Source: Tenggerimyces flavus
GTDB taxonomy: Bacteria > Actinomycetota > Actinomycetes > Propionibacteriales > Actinopolymorphaceae
DNA length: 64,000 bases
Assembly (NCBI RefSeq): GCF_016907715.1
Contig: NZ_JAFBCM010000001.1
Span: 3,906,001 to 3,970,000 of the forward strand
Direction: 5' to 3'
How positions within the stretch are numbered: the stretch's first letter is position 1; every line of letters starts with the position of its first letter. The translations under genes and the position numbers were made by a program. Shown in pieces: positions 42,624-52,051 of the stretch. The notes beneath the pieces are model-generated. The model was not told the origin of the DNA, did no database searches, and saw nothing but the letters and a program-made list of their open reading frames with translations.

Positions 42624-43598
42624 ATGCGAGAAGTGGCGGGGGCGTTCGGGCTGGGCGACGTGCTCGCGGTCGCGTACCTGCCGAACGGGATGATGAACCG
42701 CAACTGGCGGGTCGAGACGTCGAGCGGGACGTACGCGATCAAGCAGCTCCGCGACGTCGAACCCGACCCGGCGCGTCGTCAGCACGACACGATCGACCAG
42801 CTCGCCGCAGCTGGCCTGCCCGTGCCTCGGGTGGTCCGGACCGGCGAAGGCGACTCGGTCGTCGAGGTGGACGGACTCTCGTATGCAGCCAGTCAGTGGA
42901 TGGTGGGTGAACATCGCGAAGGCGCGACGCTGGCGATCGCCGAGTGTGTCGAGCTCGGTGGGCTGCTCGGCGTGCTGCACCACGAGCTCGAGCGTGTCCT
43001 GCCAGACGTGCCGGATCAGGTTGAGGTGAGGGTGCGCGATCACGGCGGCGCGGTGGCGGACGCCGAGCGGTACCTTGCGCTGATCGCAGCGAAGGACGAG
43101 CCCGACACCTTCGATCGTCTGGCTGAGCGCGGTCTGATCGAAGGGTTGGAGCTGCTCGCGAAGTACCGTGACCGGGCGCCCAAGCCCGACATCGGCGGTG
43201 GCGGGTGGATCCATGGCGACTTCAACCACTTCAACGTGCTGTGGGAAGCGGGCAGCGTGCGTGCCGTTCTGGACTGGGATCGGCTGAAGGCCGCGCCCCG
43301 CGGGATGGAGGTCGCTCGAGCCGCCGAGCTGCTGTTCTGGCAGGAGACGACCTTCGATCTCAAACGGATGGCGGCGTTCATCGGTGGGTACCGCGCCGTG
43401 GCACCGATCGACTCGTCGGATCTCCTTGCTGGGTTGCAGCTTCGGTGGTGGAACCTACTCTGCGGGTTCTGGCCGCTCGACGCGCACTACGACCGGAACG
43501 ACCTGACCTGCGACCATCTCTTCGAGCCACGCTGCGCTCGGCTCGCCTGGTGGTGCTCACACGAGGATGAGCTCATAGCGGCAGCCACAGCTCGGTAG
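42624..43598 (+). CDS. Aminoglycoside phosphotransferase (APH)-fold kinase
   Basis: This protein of about 324 residues has the APH/choline-kinase fold: PNGMMNRNWRVETSSGTYAI (nucleotide loop and lysine strand) and a catalytic loop with metal site, WIHGDFNHFNVLWEAGS then VRAVLDWDRLK. Such enzymes phosphorylate small-molecule hydroxyls (homoserine, choline, sugars, antibiotics); nothing here indicates antibiotic resistance. Starts at GTG 42615 or ATG 42624 are both possible. Its end overlaps the AddA-like gene by 26 bp, tail to tail. Confidence 0.85.
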   Translation: MREVAGAFGLGDVLAVAYLPNGMMNRNWRVETSSGTYAIKQLRDVEPDPARRQHDTIDQLAAAGLPVPRVVRTGEGDSVVEVDGLSYAASQWMVGEHREGATLAIAECVELGGLLGVLHHELERVLPDVPDQVEVRVRDHGGAVADAERYLALIAAKDEPDTFDRLAERGLIEGLELLAKYRDRAPKPDIGGGGWIHGDFNHFNVLWEAGSVRAVLDWDRLKAAPRGMEVARAAELLFWQETTFDLKRMAAFIGGYRAVAPIDSSDLLAGLQLRWWNLLCGFWPLDAHYDRNDLTCDHLFEPRCARLAWWCSHEDELIAAATAR

Positions 43599-46500
43599 CG
43601 CCGGCGTCGACGGAGCAGAACAGCAGGACGCAGTCGGCGGGGGAGCCGGTCGCGTCGTGGATCGCCCTGGCGTAGAGGCTGAGCTGGGTCGCGTACGCGC
43701 GCACCGTCTCCTCGGTCGGGGCGGCGTCGGTCTTGTAGTCGACGATCACCAGGCGGCCGTCGTCCTCGCGGTAGAGCAGGTCGACGTACCCCTCCACCAG
43801 GACGTCGTCGATGATCGTGCCGACGTACGTCTCCTTCCAGTGCTCCCGTGTCGCCGCTCGCCCGATCACCGGCGAGGCCAACGCCGAACGGGACATGGCC
43901 GCGACGACGGCGCTGTGCTCGCCGACTCCCTCGGCTTGGGACAGCGACTCGGCGATCGGCTCCAGGCCGTCGCCGGTCGCGAGCGACACGGTCTGTAGAA
44001 CGGCGTGTACGGCCCGGCCGACCGCGGTGCCGTACCGTCCCTTCGCCCACGGCGGCAGCTCGAGGTCGCGCGGCTGCTTGGCCAGGCCGGCGATCGCCAC
44101 CGACGGCAGCTCGACCGGTGCCCGGCCGTGCGCCACGTCTGTCGCCGACACCGCCGCCGGCAGCGTCGCCTGGGCGACCGCCCGCGCGTGCTCGACCTGC
44201 CACTCGGTCCAGGTCGGGAACGGCACGGGTGCGGCCGCGACCACCGACGGCAACGGCGGCACGGCCGACAGGTCGCCCGCGCACGTCCAGGTCTGCTGCC
44301 CGGTCGACGCGCTCGCTGACGCCAACAGCTCGGCGAGTGAAAGCGACACCTGATCCCGGGCGGGATAGCGCCGCGCGGACCTGTGCAACGAGACCACCAG
44401 CCGCGACTCGGCCCGCGTGCAGGCGACGTAGAGCAACCGCAGGTCCTCGGCGTGTTCCAGCTCGCGTTCGGCCGCGGCCGCCTCGGCGTACCCGGCCGTC
44501 TCCGTGTACCGGGTCACCCGCAGCTGGTAGCCGTTCGTCGACCACAACGCGCGCGCTGTCGTGTTCGGCCACCGCGCGCCCAGCCCCGACACGATCACCA
44601 TCGGGAACTGCAGCCCCTTCGCGGCGTGGATCGTCATGATCCGTACGGCGTCCTCGTCGGACTCCGGCAGCACGGGCTCGCTCACCCGTGCCGACTCCTC
44701 GGCCTGCCGCGCCGCCCACGCGAGGTACTCACGGAGCGTCCCGTGCTCGGCCTCCGACCAGGCCCGCGCCTGGTCGAGCACGTACCTGATCCGCCGCCAT
44801 CTCTCCCGATGCCGCGGCCGACCCAGCCCGTCGGCGTCGACCGCGAGCTCGAGCTGGTGCCGGTCCCGAACGATCCGGTCCAACAGCTCGACCGGCGCGA
44901 GCTGCGGTCGTGCCAACGCGGCCGAACGCAGCCAAGCCATCGACTCGCGCACCGGATCGTCGGGCGGGACCTCCTCCGGCGGCGGCGCGAAGATCGACCA
45001 CCGGCCGCCGGCCTCCTTCCACCGCCACAGGTCGTCGTCACCGCAGCCGAACAGCGTCGAACGCAGCGTGGACACCAGCGCCAGCTGGTCGGTCGGATCT
45101 GCGAGTGCGCGGGCCGCGAGCATCAGGTCGCGCACCTCGCGGGAGGAGTACACCAGCGAGGTCGCATCCGTACGGAACGGAATGCCCGCTTGGTCGAACG
45201 CGCTCTCCAACGCCCCGATCGACGTGCGCGTCGGGACCAGGATCGTCACGTCACCGAGCCGCAGGGGCCGTCGCTGCCAGCTGCCGTCGGCGCGGTCGTC
45301 GACCTGCCAACCCTCGGCGACCGCGCGCAGGATCGTGCTCGCGACGTCCGCCGCCTCCAGCTCGCGCACCCTGTCGGCGCTGGTCTGGACCGGGTGCGGG
45401 TCCGGCCCCACGGCGAGCACGGCCGGGCCGGCTCCGTCCCAGGGCGGGCGACTCGGATCCGGGTCGAGTCCGACGTACTCCGGCTGGCTGTCCGCCGTCG
45501 GCTGGATCAGCTGTCCGAACACGGTGTTGATCCAGCCCAGCAGGTCGGGAGTGGCGCGGAAGTTCGTGGTCAGGTCGAGCACGCCGCCGAGCCGCGTGCG
45601 GGCGGCGAGGAACGCCCCGATGTCGGCGCGGCGGAACCGGTAGATCGACTGCTTCGGATCGCCGACCACGAACAGCGCGCCCGCGGGCACCGCGACCTCG
45701 CGCCAGTCGGCCGCGTCCCCGTCGGCGCCGGCGGCGATCCGCACCGCGAGCTCGATCTGGATCGGGTCGGTGTCCTGGAACTCGTCGAGCAGGATCCGCT
45801 GGTACCGCTCCTGCAGGGTGGTCCGCACCCGGGCGCCGTGGACCGGGTCGCGCAGCACGGTCCGCGCGAGCACGAGCAGGTCGTGGAACGTGAGCCGACC
45901 GCTCGTCCTTCGTTCGGTCGCGGCCAGGACGGTGTGGACGGCGATCCGGTAGGCGACGCGGCGAAGCGCGGCGTCGAGCACGTGGGCTCGTTGGGCGAAC
46001 GCCGCTGTCCTGAGGTTGGCGAGCGCCTCTCGGAGTATTGCGAGATCGGTGCCGGGCCAGTTGCGCCGCGCGCCGTAGTAGCCGCTGTCGGGGACGGCGC
46101 CCAGCAGCACGAACCGGTCGAGGCTCTGCTCGGCGGCGTCGACGTCGGCGATCCAGGTGCGCAGCCGGGTGAGGCGTTGGGCCAGCTTGTCGTCGACGTC
46201 CGCGCGGCGCCCACCCATGGCCAACACGGCCTCGGCACGCTCGCGCAGCTCGGCCAGCGACGGATCCGGCACCGGTCCCGGCTCGCCGAGGCGGACGATG
46301 TGCTCGTCGACCAGGTCCCAGTTGGCGTCGAAGTCGCGGGCAAGCGGGCGCAGATGGCGCTCGAGGTCGATGCCGACGGCAAGCACGAGTCGGAGCGTCG
46401 GGGCCAGCTCGGCGTCGTCGAGCAGCGCGACCCGCAGGTCGTGCCAGCGCCGTTCGAAGCCGACCTGAGCGCCGACCTCGTCGACCACCTGCACCAGCGG

Positions 46501-46866
46501 TGGTAGCCCGGCCTCGATCGGATGCTCGGCGAGGATGCGACCCGCGAACGAGTGCAGCGTGCCGATCGCCGCGCCGTCCAGATCGTCCAGCGCCGCCTCG
46601 GCTCGTGCGCCGACGATGCCCTCCTCGCCGGCGAGCTCCTCCAAGCCGACGCGGATCCGGTCGCGGAGCTCGGCGGCGGCCTTCTCGGTGAACGTCACCG
46701 CGGCGATGTGCTCGACGGAGATGCCCGCGTGGACGACCAGCGCGACGATGCGTTCGACCAGCACGGTGGTCTTGCCCGACCCGGCACCCGCCTCGACGAA
46801 CAACGTCGAGCCGAGGTCGGTCGCGATGCGTTCACGGACGGCCTGGTCGGCCAGCTGCTCAGCCAT
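43573..46866 (-). CDS. AddA/RecB-like UvrD helicase with C-terminal nuclease domain
   Basis: This 1097-residue protein is an SF1A helicase: Walker A EAGAGSGKTT (residues 25-34), HIAAVTFTEKAAAELRDRI (motif Ia), RILLDEFQDTDPIQIEL (motif II), VVGDPKQSIYRFR (motif III), and VRIMTIHAAKGLQFPMVIVS (motif V). A C-terminal PD-(D/E)XK nuclease shows VEGYVDLLYREDDGRLVIVDYKT. This is the AddA architecture: end processing of double-strand breaks before RecA loading. It overlaps the AddB-like gene by 8 bp, so the two subunits are co-translated. Full AddAB activity is inferred. Confidence 0.93.
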   Translation of the reverse strand: MAEQLADQAVRERIATDLGSTLFVEAGAGSGKTTVLVERIVALVVHAGISVEHIAAVTFTEKAAAELRDRIRVGLEELAGEEGIVGARAEAALDDLDGAAIGTLHSFAGRILAEHPIEAGLPPLVQVVDEVGAQVGFERRWHDLRVALLDDAELAPTLRLVLAVGIDLERHLRPLARDFDANWDLVDEHIVRLGEPGPVPDPSLAELRERAEAVLAMGGRRADVDDKLAQRLTRLRTWIADVDAAEQSLDRFVLLGAVPDSGYYGARRNWPGTDLAILREALANLRTAAFAQRAHVLDAALRRVAYRIAVHTVLAATERRTSGRLTFHDLLVLARTVLRDPVHGARVRTTLQERYQRILLDEFQDTDPIQIELAVRIAAGADGDAADWREVAVPAGALFVVGDPKQSIYRFRRADIGAFLAARTRLGGVLDLTTNFRATPDLLGWINTVFGQLIQPTADSQPEYVGLDPDPSRPPWDGAGPAVLAVGPDPHPVQTSADRVRELEAADVASTILRAVAEGWQVDDRADGSWQRRPLRLGDVTILVPTRTSIGALESAFDQAGIPFRTDATSLVYSSREVRDLMLAARALADPTDQLALVSTLRSTLFGCGDDDLWRWKEAGGRWSIFAPPPEEVPPDDPVRESMAWLRSAALARPQLAPVELLDRIVRDRHQLELAVDADGLGRPRHRERWRRIRYVLDQARAWSEAEHGTLREYLAWAARQAEESARVSEPVLPESDEDAVRIMTIHAAKGLQFPMVIVSGLGARWPNTTARALWSTNGYQLRVTRYTETAGYAEAAAAERELEHAEDLRLLYVACTRAESRLVVSLHRSARRYPARDQVSLSLAELLASASASTGQQTWTCAGDLSAVPPLPSVVAAAPVPFPTWTEWQVEHARAVAQATLPAAVSATDVAHGRAPVELPSVAIAGLAKQPRDLELPPWAKGRYGTAVGRAVHAVLQTVSLATGDGLEPIAESLSQAEGVGEHSAVVAAMSRSALASPVIGRAATREHWKETYVGTIIDDVLVEGYVDLLYREDDGRLVIVDYKTDAAPTEETVRAYATQLSLYARAIHDATGSPADCVLLFCSVDAGATELWLPL

Positions 46867-49800
46867 CGTCGCCCTCGCCTTCGGGATGGACGAGGGCCTG
46901 GAACGCGGCCAGCTCGGGTGCGGTCCGGACGCGCTCCCAGGTCCGCACGGCGAGGGCGTCGCCGAGGCCGTCGGGATCGCAGTAGACGCAGTGGTAGCCG
47001 CCGCTGTCCTTCACCGGGCGGGGCGGGAACAGGCCGGTCCGGATGCCGTCGACGATCACCGTGAGCGCGTCGCGGAGCTCGGCCAGCACGGCGTCGGAGA
47101 CGAGGTAGCCGCAGACCTCGTACCGGCCACGCCTGGTCGCGAACCAGTACTCGGAGTGGACCGGGACGTCGGTCTCGCCGAGCTTGTGTTGGGCCGCGAG
47201 CGCGTAGATCGGCAGCTGGAGGCGGTGGCCGTGGTCGATCGGGTTGTCGACGCTGAGCCGGTCGTACGACGACGCCAGCGCGCCGGTCTTGTAGTCGGCG
47301 ACGACGAGGCCGCCGCCGATTGCGCGGTCGACTCGGTCGGCGGTGCCCTTGAGCAGCATCGTCCGACCGTCGGGCAGGTCGACGGGGATCTCGTTGAACC
47401 AGAGCTCGGTCGCCACCGGCGTCAGGCCGCCCTCGGCGCGGCGCCGATCGTCGTGGCTGAGGAACGTCAGGACGTCGGTGAGGATGTCCTGCCGGTCCTG
47501 CTCCCAGAGCAGCGGCGATCCGGTGGCGCCGCGTTGTTCGACGTTGGTGAACTCCTCCGCCGCGATCGTGCGCATGCGGGCCCTCGCGGCCTCGTCCCAG
47601 GGAACGTTCGGGGCCGGGATCTCGCCGCTGTCGATCGCCTCCTGAATGAACCGTTCGTAGATCGCGTGTACCAGCGAACCGCGTTGCAGGGCGCTGATCC
47701 GCAAGAGCTCTTCGGGGGTGTCGTTGGGGCGGATCCTCAACACCTGTTGGAGGAAGTAGCCGTGCGGGCAGGTGGTCCAGGACTCGAGGGCGGTCGGTGA
47801 GACGGCTGCGCGCTCGGTCGGGTCGGGGAGGCCGGTGACCTCGCGGAGGTTGCCATCGAACCTGGTGAACGCGTCGCTCCGCCTTGCGCGGGCCGCCTCG
47901 AGCGAGCGGCGGAACAGCACGCCGTCGACCTTGTCGTCGATCTTCTCGCCTCTGGCCGCCGCGGCGACGGCGCTGCGTTGGCGCCACTCCTGGCTGGTGG
48001 CGGGGCGCCGGAGGGTCTCGACGGCGTGCGCGTGCGAGGGCAGCTCGACGATGGCTTCGCTTGGCGTTCGTTGCCAGGTGGTGCCCTGCAGTCCGGGGTC
48101 GTGGGCGAGCCTTCGCAGCGTGGGCAGGAGCCAGCGCGACGGCACCCGCACGCCGCCGCGGCGCAGGTCGCCGCGCGGGAACGTGAGCAGCGACTCTTCC
48201 GCGCCGGCCAGTGCGGCGTGCAGCTGGTCGCGTTGCTGGACGAGGCGTTGCTTCCCGGTGGGCAGGTCGCGTCCGCCTTCGCGGGCTCGATCCGGCAGCA
48301 GCGGGTCCTCGCGCTGTCGCGCTGGCAGCAGGCCTTCGGCGAGACCGACGACGATCAGCAGGTCGACGTCCAGGCCGGGGCCGTCGCTGATCGGGCCGAC
48401 GAGGACGCCGACGCCGATCTTGCCGACCCGGTCGAGGTCGTCGGTGAGCTCGAGCTCGAGTAGCTCGCGGGCGGCCTGGAGGGTCGCGCCGCCGGCCACG
48501 CCGTCGAGGCTGGCCAGGCTGGAGATGAGCGTCGAGACCTTGTCGGCGGCGCGGCGTTGCTCCTCGGAGAACGTGGTGCGTTCGTCGACGCCGAGGACGT
48601 GCTGCCAGAGCGACTCGAGGCCGGCGGAGAGGGCGCGCCACGTTCCGGGCTCGCGGAGGGCGTCGAGCCGGTCGCGGAGGTCGGTGACGAACGCGAGCAG
48701 GTCGTCGGCCGCGGTGGCCAGGCCAACGTTGCGTTCGATCAGCCAGTCGCGCGGCTCGGGTACCTCTCGTTCGAGGGCGACGATCTCCCTGTACTCCGCG
48801 GCCAGGTTGGCGAGGCGTTGCCAGTCGGTGCCGCGGACCACGCCGGCCCGGCGGGAGGTGCGTTCGGCGAGGCTGGCCTCGACCCTGGCGCCGCGGAACC
48901 AGACCGGGACGTCGGAGAGGACGGCCATCAGCTGGTCGCGGCGGACGTCCTGGTCGGGGAGCGCGAGCAGCCGCAACAGCGCGCGGGGGAGCGGTCGCTC
49001 CGCGGTCGGGCGGACGGCCCTGCCGTGGATGCGGAGGTCGGCGGCGGCCAGGTGCTCGTGCAGCAGGCGGGCGTACGGGTCGGCGGTGCCGTACAGGATC
49101 GCGATCCGGTGGCCTGGCGTGTTGGCCAGCCTGGTGGTGACCTCGCGGACGACGGCGCGGACCTCGTCGTCGGGGTCGGTAGCGTGCAGCACGCGGGTGC
49201 CGAACGCCTCGGCCGACTCGGGGCGGACCTCGACGAGTTCGTCGAGGGTGGCGAGCAGCTCGCGCTCGGGGTGGTCGAGCTCGCGTGGGAGGAACGTGAC
49301 GATGGTGCCGAACCCCGCGAGCTCGCGCTCGCCCGCCTGCTCGGTGGCCGCGTCGAGGAGGTCGACCGGATCGAACCAGCGGGTCTGGACGATCGCGCGG
49401 ATCGCGTGGTGCAGGCGGACGACGTCCGCGACGAGCGGGCCGCCGGTTACCGCGAGGTCGTCGACGGCCTGGGGTGGGAGGGTGCGGAGCTCGCGGTGCG
49501 CCTTGGCGATGGCCCGCACGGTGCCGAAGTGCTCGGCGACGGTGTCGAACCTGCCCGGCGCGTCGGTGAGCACGCGGCGGACGGCGGTGGCGAGGACCGG
49601 GTCGGTCAGCGGCCTGCGCCCAGCCCTTGCGAGCTTGTCGCCGGCCAGCTGCTCGGCGAGCCTGCGGAGCGTGAGAACGGCGAGCCCGGCGATGCCGGGG
49701 CGCCCGCTCCCGTTGTCCCGCGCGAGCGCCCGCCGGGCGGTGACGCCGACCAGCTCCGAGGAGACGATCAGCGTGACCTGCGCGAGCGGAGCATCCCGCT

Positions 49801-49882
49801 TGGCGGCGGCGACAGCCCGCCGCAACGCCTCGTACGCCGCGGCCCCGAACGGCGCCACGATCTGCTGAGCGGTCATCGTCAC
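46859..49882 (-). CDS. AddB-like PD-(D/E)XK nuclease subunit
   Basis: This 1007-residue protein has an inactivated helicase-like N-terminal half: where AddB has a P-loop, this one has PFGAAAYEALRRAV without GKT. A C-terminal nuclease follows, with LLKGTADRVDRAIGGGLVVA then DYKTGAL. TTCPHGYFLQ before the nuclease and GYHCVYCDPDGL after it match the flanking cysteines that hold an Fe-S cluster in AddB, but only three of the usual four are evident (the C-x2-C-x5-C pattern lacks its last Cys). It is the first gene of the addB-addA-like pair. Confidence 0.88.
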   Translation of the reverse strand: MTMTAQQIVAPFGAAAYEALRRAVAAAKRDAPLAQVTLIVSSELVGVTARRALARDNGSGRPGIAGLAVLTLRRLAEQLAGDKLARAGRRPLTDPVLATAVRRVLTDAPGRFDTVAEHFGTVRAIAKAHRELRTLPPQAVDDLAVTGGPLVADVVRLHHAIRAIVQTRWFDPVDLLDAATEQAGERELAGFGTIVTFLPRELDHPERELLATLDELVEVRPESAEAFGTRVLHATDPDDEVRAVVREVTTRLANTPGHRIAILYGTADPYARLLHEHLAAADLRIHGRAVRPTAERPLPRALLRLLALPDQDVRRDQLMAVLSDVPVWFRGARVEASLAERTSRRAGVVRGTDWQRLANLAAEYREIVALEREVPEPRDWLIERNVGLATAADDLLAFVTDLRDRLDALREPGTWRALSAGLESLWQHVLGVDERTTFSEEQRRAADKVSTLISSLASLDGVAGGATLQAARELLELELTDDLDRVGKIGVGVLVGPISDGPGLDVDLLIVVGLAEGLLPARQREDPLLPDRAREGGRDLPTGKQRLVQQRDQLHAALAGAEESLLTFPRGDLRRGGVRVPSRWLLPTLRRLAHDPGLQGTTWQRTPSEAIVELPSHAHAVETLRRPATSQEWRQRSAVAAAARGEKIDDKVDGVLFRRSLEAARARRSDAFTRFDGNLREVTGLPDPTERAAVSPTALESWTTCPHGYFLQQVLRIRPNDTPEELLRISALQRGSLVHAIYERFIQEAIDSGEIPAPNVPWDEAARARMRTIAAEEFTNVEQRGATGSPLLWEQDRQDILTDVLTFLSHDDRRRAEGGLTPVATELWFNEIPVDLPDGRTMLLKGTADRVDRAIGGGLVVADYKTGALASSYDRLSVDNPIDHGHRLQLPIYALAAQHKLGETDVPVHSEYWFATRRGRYEVCGYLVSDAVLAELRDALTVIVDGIRTGLFPPRPVKDSGGYHCVYCDPDGLGDALAVRTWERVRTAPELAAFQALVHPEGEGDDG

Positions 49883-49946
49883 CTCCTCGGGTGATTCGGG
49901 TCGTACGAGAAACGCTAGACGAGCCCACCGACAACCTGGGGTGCTG

Positions 49947-50216
49947 TCACGTGCTCAGACGGTGAACACTGCGAGCTTCGGATCGATGTGTCGAAGTCGC
50001 CAGGACCTCGTCAGCCCAGGCGTAGTCCTCCGCGCTCGGCCCGCCGAACTCCGATTTGAAGTCGGCGACCAGACCAGCGAGAGCGCGCTCCCGCTTCCAA
50101 GCGATCATGGCGTCCGCGATGTAGGCCGAGACGCTCGCGACCTGCCCCGTGCGGACGGCTTCGCGCGCGTCATGGACGAGTTCGGCCGGAAGCCTGACGG
50201 CGATCCTTGTAGTCAT
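49947..50216 (-). CDS. Ribbon-helix-helix antitoxin-like protein
   Basis: This 89-residue protein starts MTTRIAVRLPAELVHDAREA, followed by VRTGQVASVSAYIADAMIAW, a clear RHH (CopG/ParD-type) DNA-binding strand-helix-helix. The acidic C-terminal half could bind a toxin. No toxin gene follows: the next 64 bp are empty and then the AddB-like gene begins. It is therefore an orphan antitoxin or a plain repressor. An alternative ATG at 50228 adds four residues. Confidence 0.7.
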   Translation of the reverse strand: MTTRIAVRLPAELVHDAREAVRTGQVASVSAYIADAMIAWKRERALAGLVADFKSEFGGPSAEDYAWADEVLATSTHRSEARSVHRLST

Positions 50217-50249
50217 GGCGGAAATCATCCCGGATCATCCGTCTCGGCC

Positions 50250-50741
50250 TCAGCTTGCTCGGCCGAGGAGGGGTTGGTGGGTGCGGTCCCGCGGGTAGTC
50301 GGTGTCCCAGGGAAACCTGCCCTCCTCCGACGTCACCAGCTGGAGGGCCGGGATCGGTGGGGCGCCGGCCGCTCTGTACATGCCGTTCGCGACCTGGAGG
50401 TGGGTGGAGGAGTCGGCCACCCGCAGCATCCGGGCGACGCAGGGGCCGAACAGGTCGTCGAGGACGGCTGGGTCGGTCACGTCGCGGCCGTCGCGGGCCG
50501 CGGCGCCGACGAGGTTGAGGGCGTGGCCGCCGCAGTCCATGCAGGAGCCGAACATGACGACCTCCGGGTGGTCTCGATAGCGCGTCAGCCCGACCGTGTA
50601 CGCGAACGGCGGCTCGCTGACCGGGTCGTCGCGCCCGCCATCGCAGGAGGGATCCGCGCAGACGCCCATGCCGACGAACTGGACGTACCAGCCGTGCTCG
50701 AGGATCGCGTTCCGAGCCAGGTTGTAGAAACTGCGTCGCAT
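50250..50741 (-). CDS. DUF4262 protein
   Basis: This 163-residue protein reads MRRSFYNLARNAILEHGWYV, then PPFAYTVGLTRYRDHPEVVM, the DUF4262 signature (F-Y-T-x-GL). Five of its six cysteines fall in the first half, including CADPSCDGG and GSCMDCGGHA, suggesting a metal site. GGAG lies 6-9 bases before the ATG, and a LexA-like box covers this same stretch. The function of the family is unknown. It is separated by 59 bp from the SWIM gene upstream. Confidence 0.85.
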   Translation of the reverse strand: MRRSFYNLARNAILEHGWYVQFVGMGVCADPSCDGGRDDPVSEPPFAYTVGLTRYRDHPEVVMFGSCMDCGGHALNLVGAAARDGRDVTDPAVLDDLFGPCVARMLRVADSSTHLQVANGMYRAAGAPPIPALQLVTSEEGRFPWDTDYPRDRTHQPLLGRAS

Positions 50742-50757
50742 TCGAATCTCCGTTCGA
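50742..50757. promoter_or_regulatory. LexA-box-like site over the DUF4262 ribosome-binding region
   Basis: TCGAATCTCCGTTCGA differs from TCGAAC-N4-GTTCGA by one base, as do two of the three boxes at lexA. It touches the start codon of the DUF4262 gene. The promoter would have to lie upstream, or the transcript be very short-leadered. Confidence 0.4.
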
Positions 50758-50800
50758 TTGGAAGGTGCGACGAAGCCTACAACGGGGCCACCGACAATGC

Positions 50801-52051
50801 TCAGGAGCGCAGGGCGTCGGCGGGATGGGAGACCGGCGGTCCGGTGAGATCCCAGCCGCCGAACGTCTTGGCGAACGGGTACCACCGCCCGTCGCGCCCG
50901 AGGCGGGCCTGCCGGCGGTCGCAGGTGAGGCGGTTGCCGTCCACCCGAATGTCCTGCCCAGGCAGGGCGGACGCGGCCGCGACCGAGAGATCGGACATCA
51001 CCGCGGGCTCGGGGTTCCAGACGTCGAGCAGCGCGGCGAGACCGCCAGGACCGGCGTGCCGCCAGGCGATCGCCCAGCCGGTGAGGTCGCGTTGCGAGAT
51101 CCCCGCCTGGGCGGCGAGCTCGACCAGCCGCGGACCGCCGACGAGCGGGACCGCGCGCCGGGCCAGGTCCTGCTCGCGCGTCAGCTGCAGCCCGCCGTCG
51201 CCCGCGCCGGTGGCGAGCTCCCAGGCGCGACCGGCCGCATCGGTGGCGAGCGCCGCGATGCCCTCGGCGTCCACGCCCGCGGCAGGCGGTGGTGCGATGC
51301 CCAGCACGGGAGGCCGGCCCGGCCGGTGCGGCGGGAGCAGCGGAGTCGGGATCGCGGCGCGAACGTACGAACGGAAAGCCTCCCGAGCCGGCACCCCCTC
51401 GTCCACCGGCTCGGCCTCGAGCTGAACGCCAGCGGCAACCGAACCGAGACCGCCCGTTCGCCGAGCGCGTAACGCCGCGAGCAGCTCGTCGCGAGATCGC
51501 CCGCGCAGCTGCAGCAGCGCGAACGGATCCACGTCCAACGCGTCGGCCACGAGGTAACAGACCGCCGCCGCGTGCTTGCACGGATCCGCCCAGTCCGGGC
51601 ACGAACACCGCGGCTGCACCTCGCCAGCCACCGGCAGCAGATCCACGCCCGCGGCCTTCGCGTCCTCGACCACCTCAGGCGGCAATTCGCCGTCCAGCAA
51701 CGCCGCGGTCCGCCCCAGCTGCGCGGCGATCAGGTCGATGATCCGGTCCCACTCCTCCGCGGTGAAAGCGCGAACCCGCACCGTCACGCCGTACGGCTTC
51801 GGCCGGCTGCCCTGCACCTCGGCCCGGATCAACCCCGGCTCGACGGCGAGCTCCACGACCGTCCCGCGCCGCGCGTAGCTACGTCCGCGCGAGAGCCTGC
51901 TCGGATCCAACCGGGCATTGTGCTCGAGCGCGCCGATCCACGCGCGGCTCCACCAGGTCTGCCCGAACGAGCGCCGGCTCCCCTGCCCGCGTGCCGGCGG
52001 CGGTGTGTGGTCGTCGCCCTCGCGGGACGCCCACCATGGCTCCTGGCTCAC
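50801..52051 (-). CDS. SWIM zinc-finger protein, partner of SNF2 helicase
   Basis: This 416-residue protein has an N-terminal region SFGQTWWSRAWIGALEHNAR, typical of SNF2-associated SWIM proteins. The SWIM motif is CSCPDWADPCKHAAAVCY (around residues 130-150), followed by a helical C-terminal half. The GTG start overlaps the SNF2 stop codon (GTGA), so it is translationally coupled to the helicase. It probably helps recruit the helicase to DNA or a protein target; this is inference from the fixed gene pair. Confidence 0.88.
   Translation of the reverse strand: MSQEPWWASREGDDHTPPPARGQGSRRSFGQTWWSRAWIGALEHNARLDPSRLSRGRSYARRGTVVELAVEPGLIRAEVQGSRPKPYGVTVRVRAFTAEEWDRIIDLIAAQLGRTAALLDGELPPEVVEDAKAAGVDLLPVAGEVQPRCSCPDWADPCKHAAAVCYLVADALDVDPFALLQLRGRSRDELLAALRARRTGGLGSVAAGVQLEAEPVDEGVPAREAFRSYVRAAIPTPLLPPHRPGRPPVLGIAPPPAAGVDAEGIAALATDAAGRAWELATGAGDGGLQLTREQDLARRAVPLVGGPRLVELAAQAGISQRDLTGWAIAWRHAGPGGLAALLDVWNPEPAVMSDLSVAAASALPGQDIRVDGNRLTCDRRQARLGRDGRWYPFAKTFGGWDLTGPPVSHPADALRS

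Noticed and set aside
46695-49934. Minus-strand open frame of about 1079 codons
   Set aside because: It runs in another frame of the AddB-like gene, is extremely rich in Arg, Pro and Gly and has no domain. The overlapping frame has recognisable nuclease motifs.
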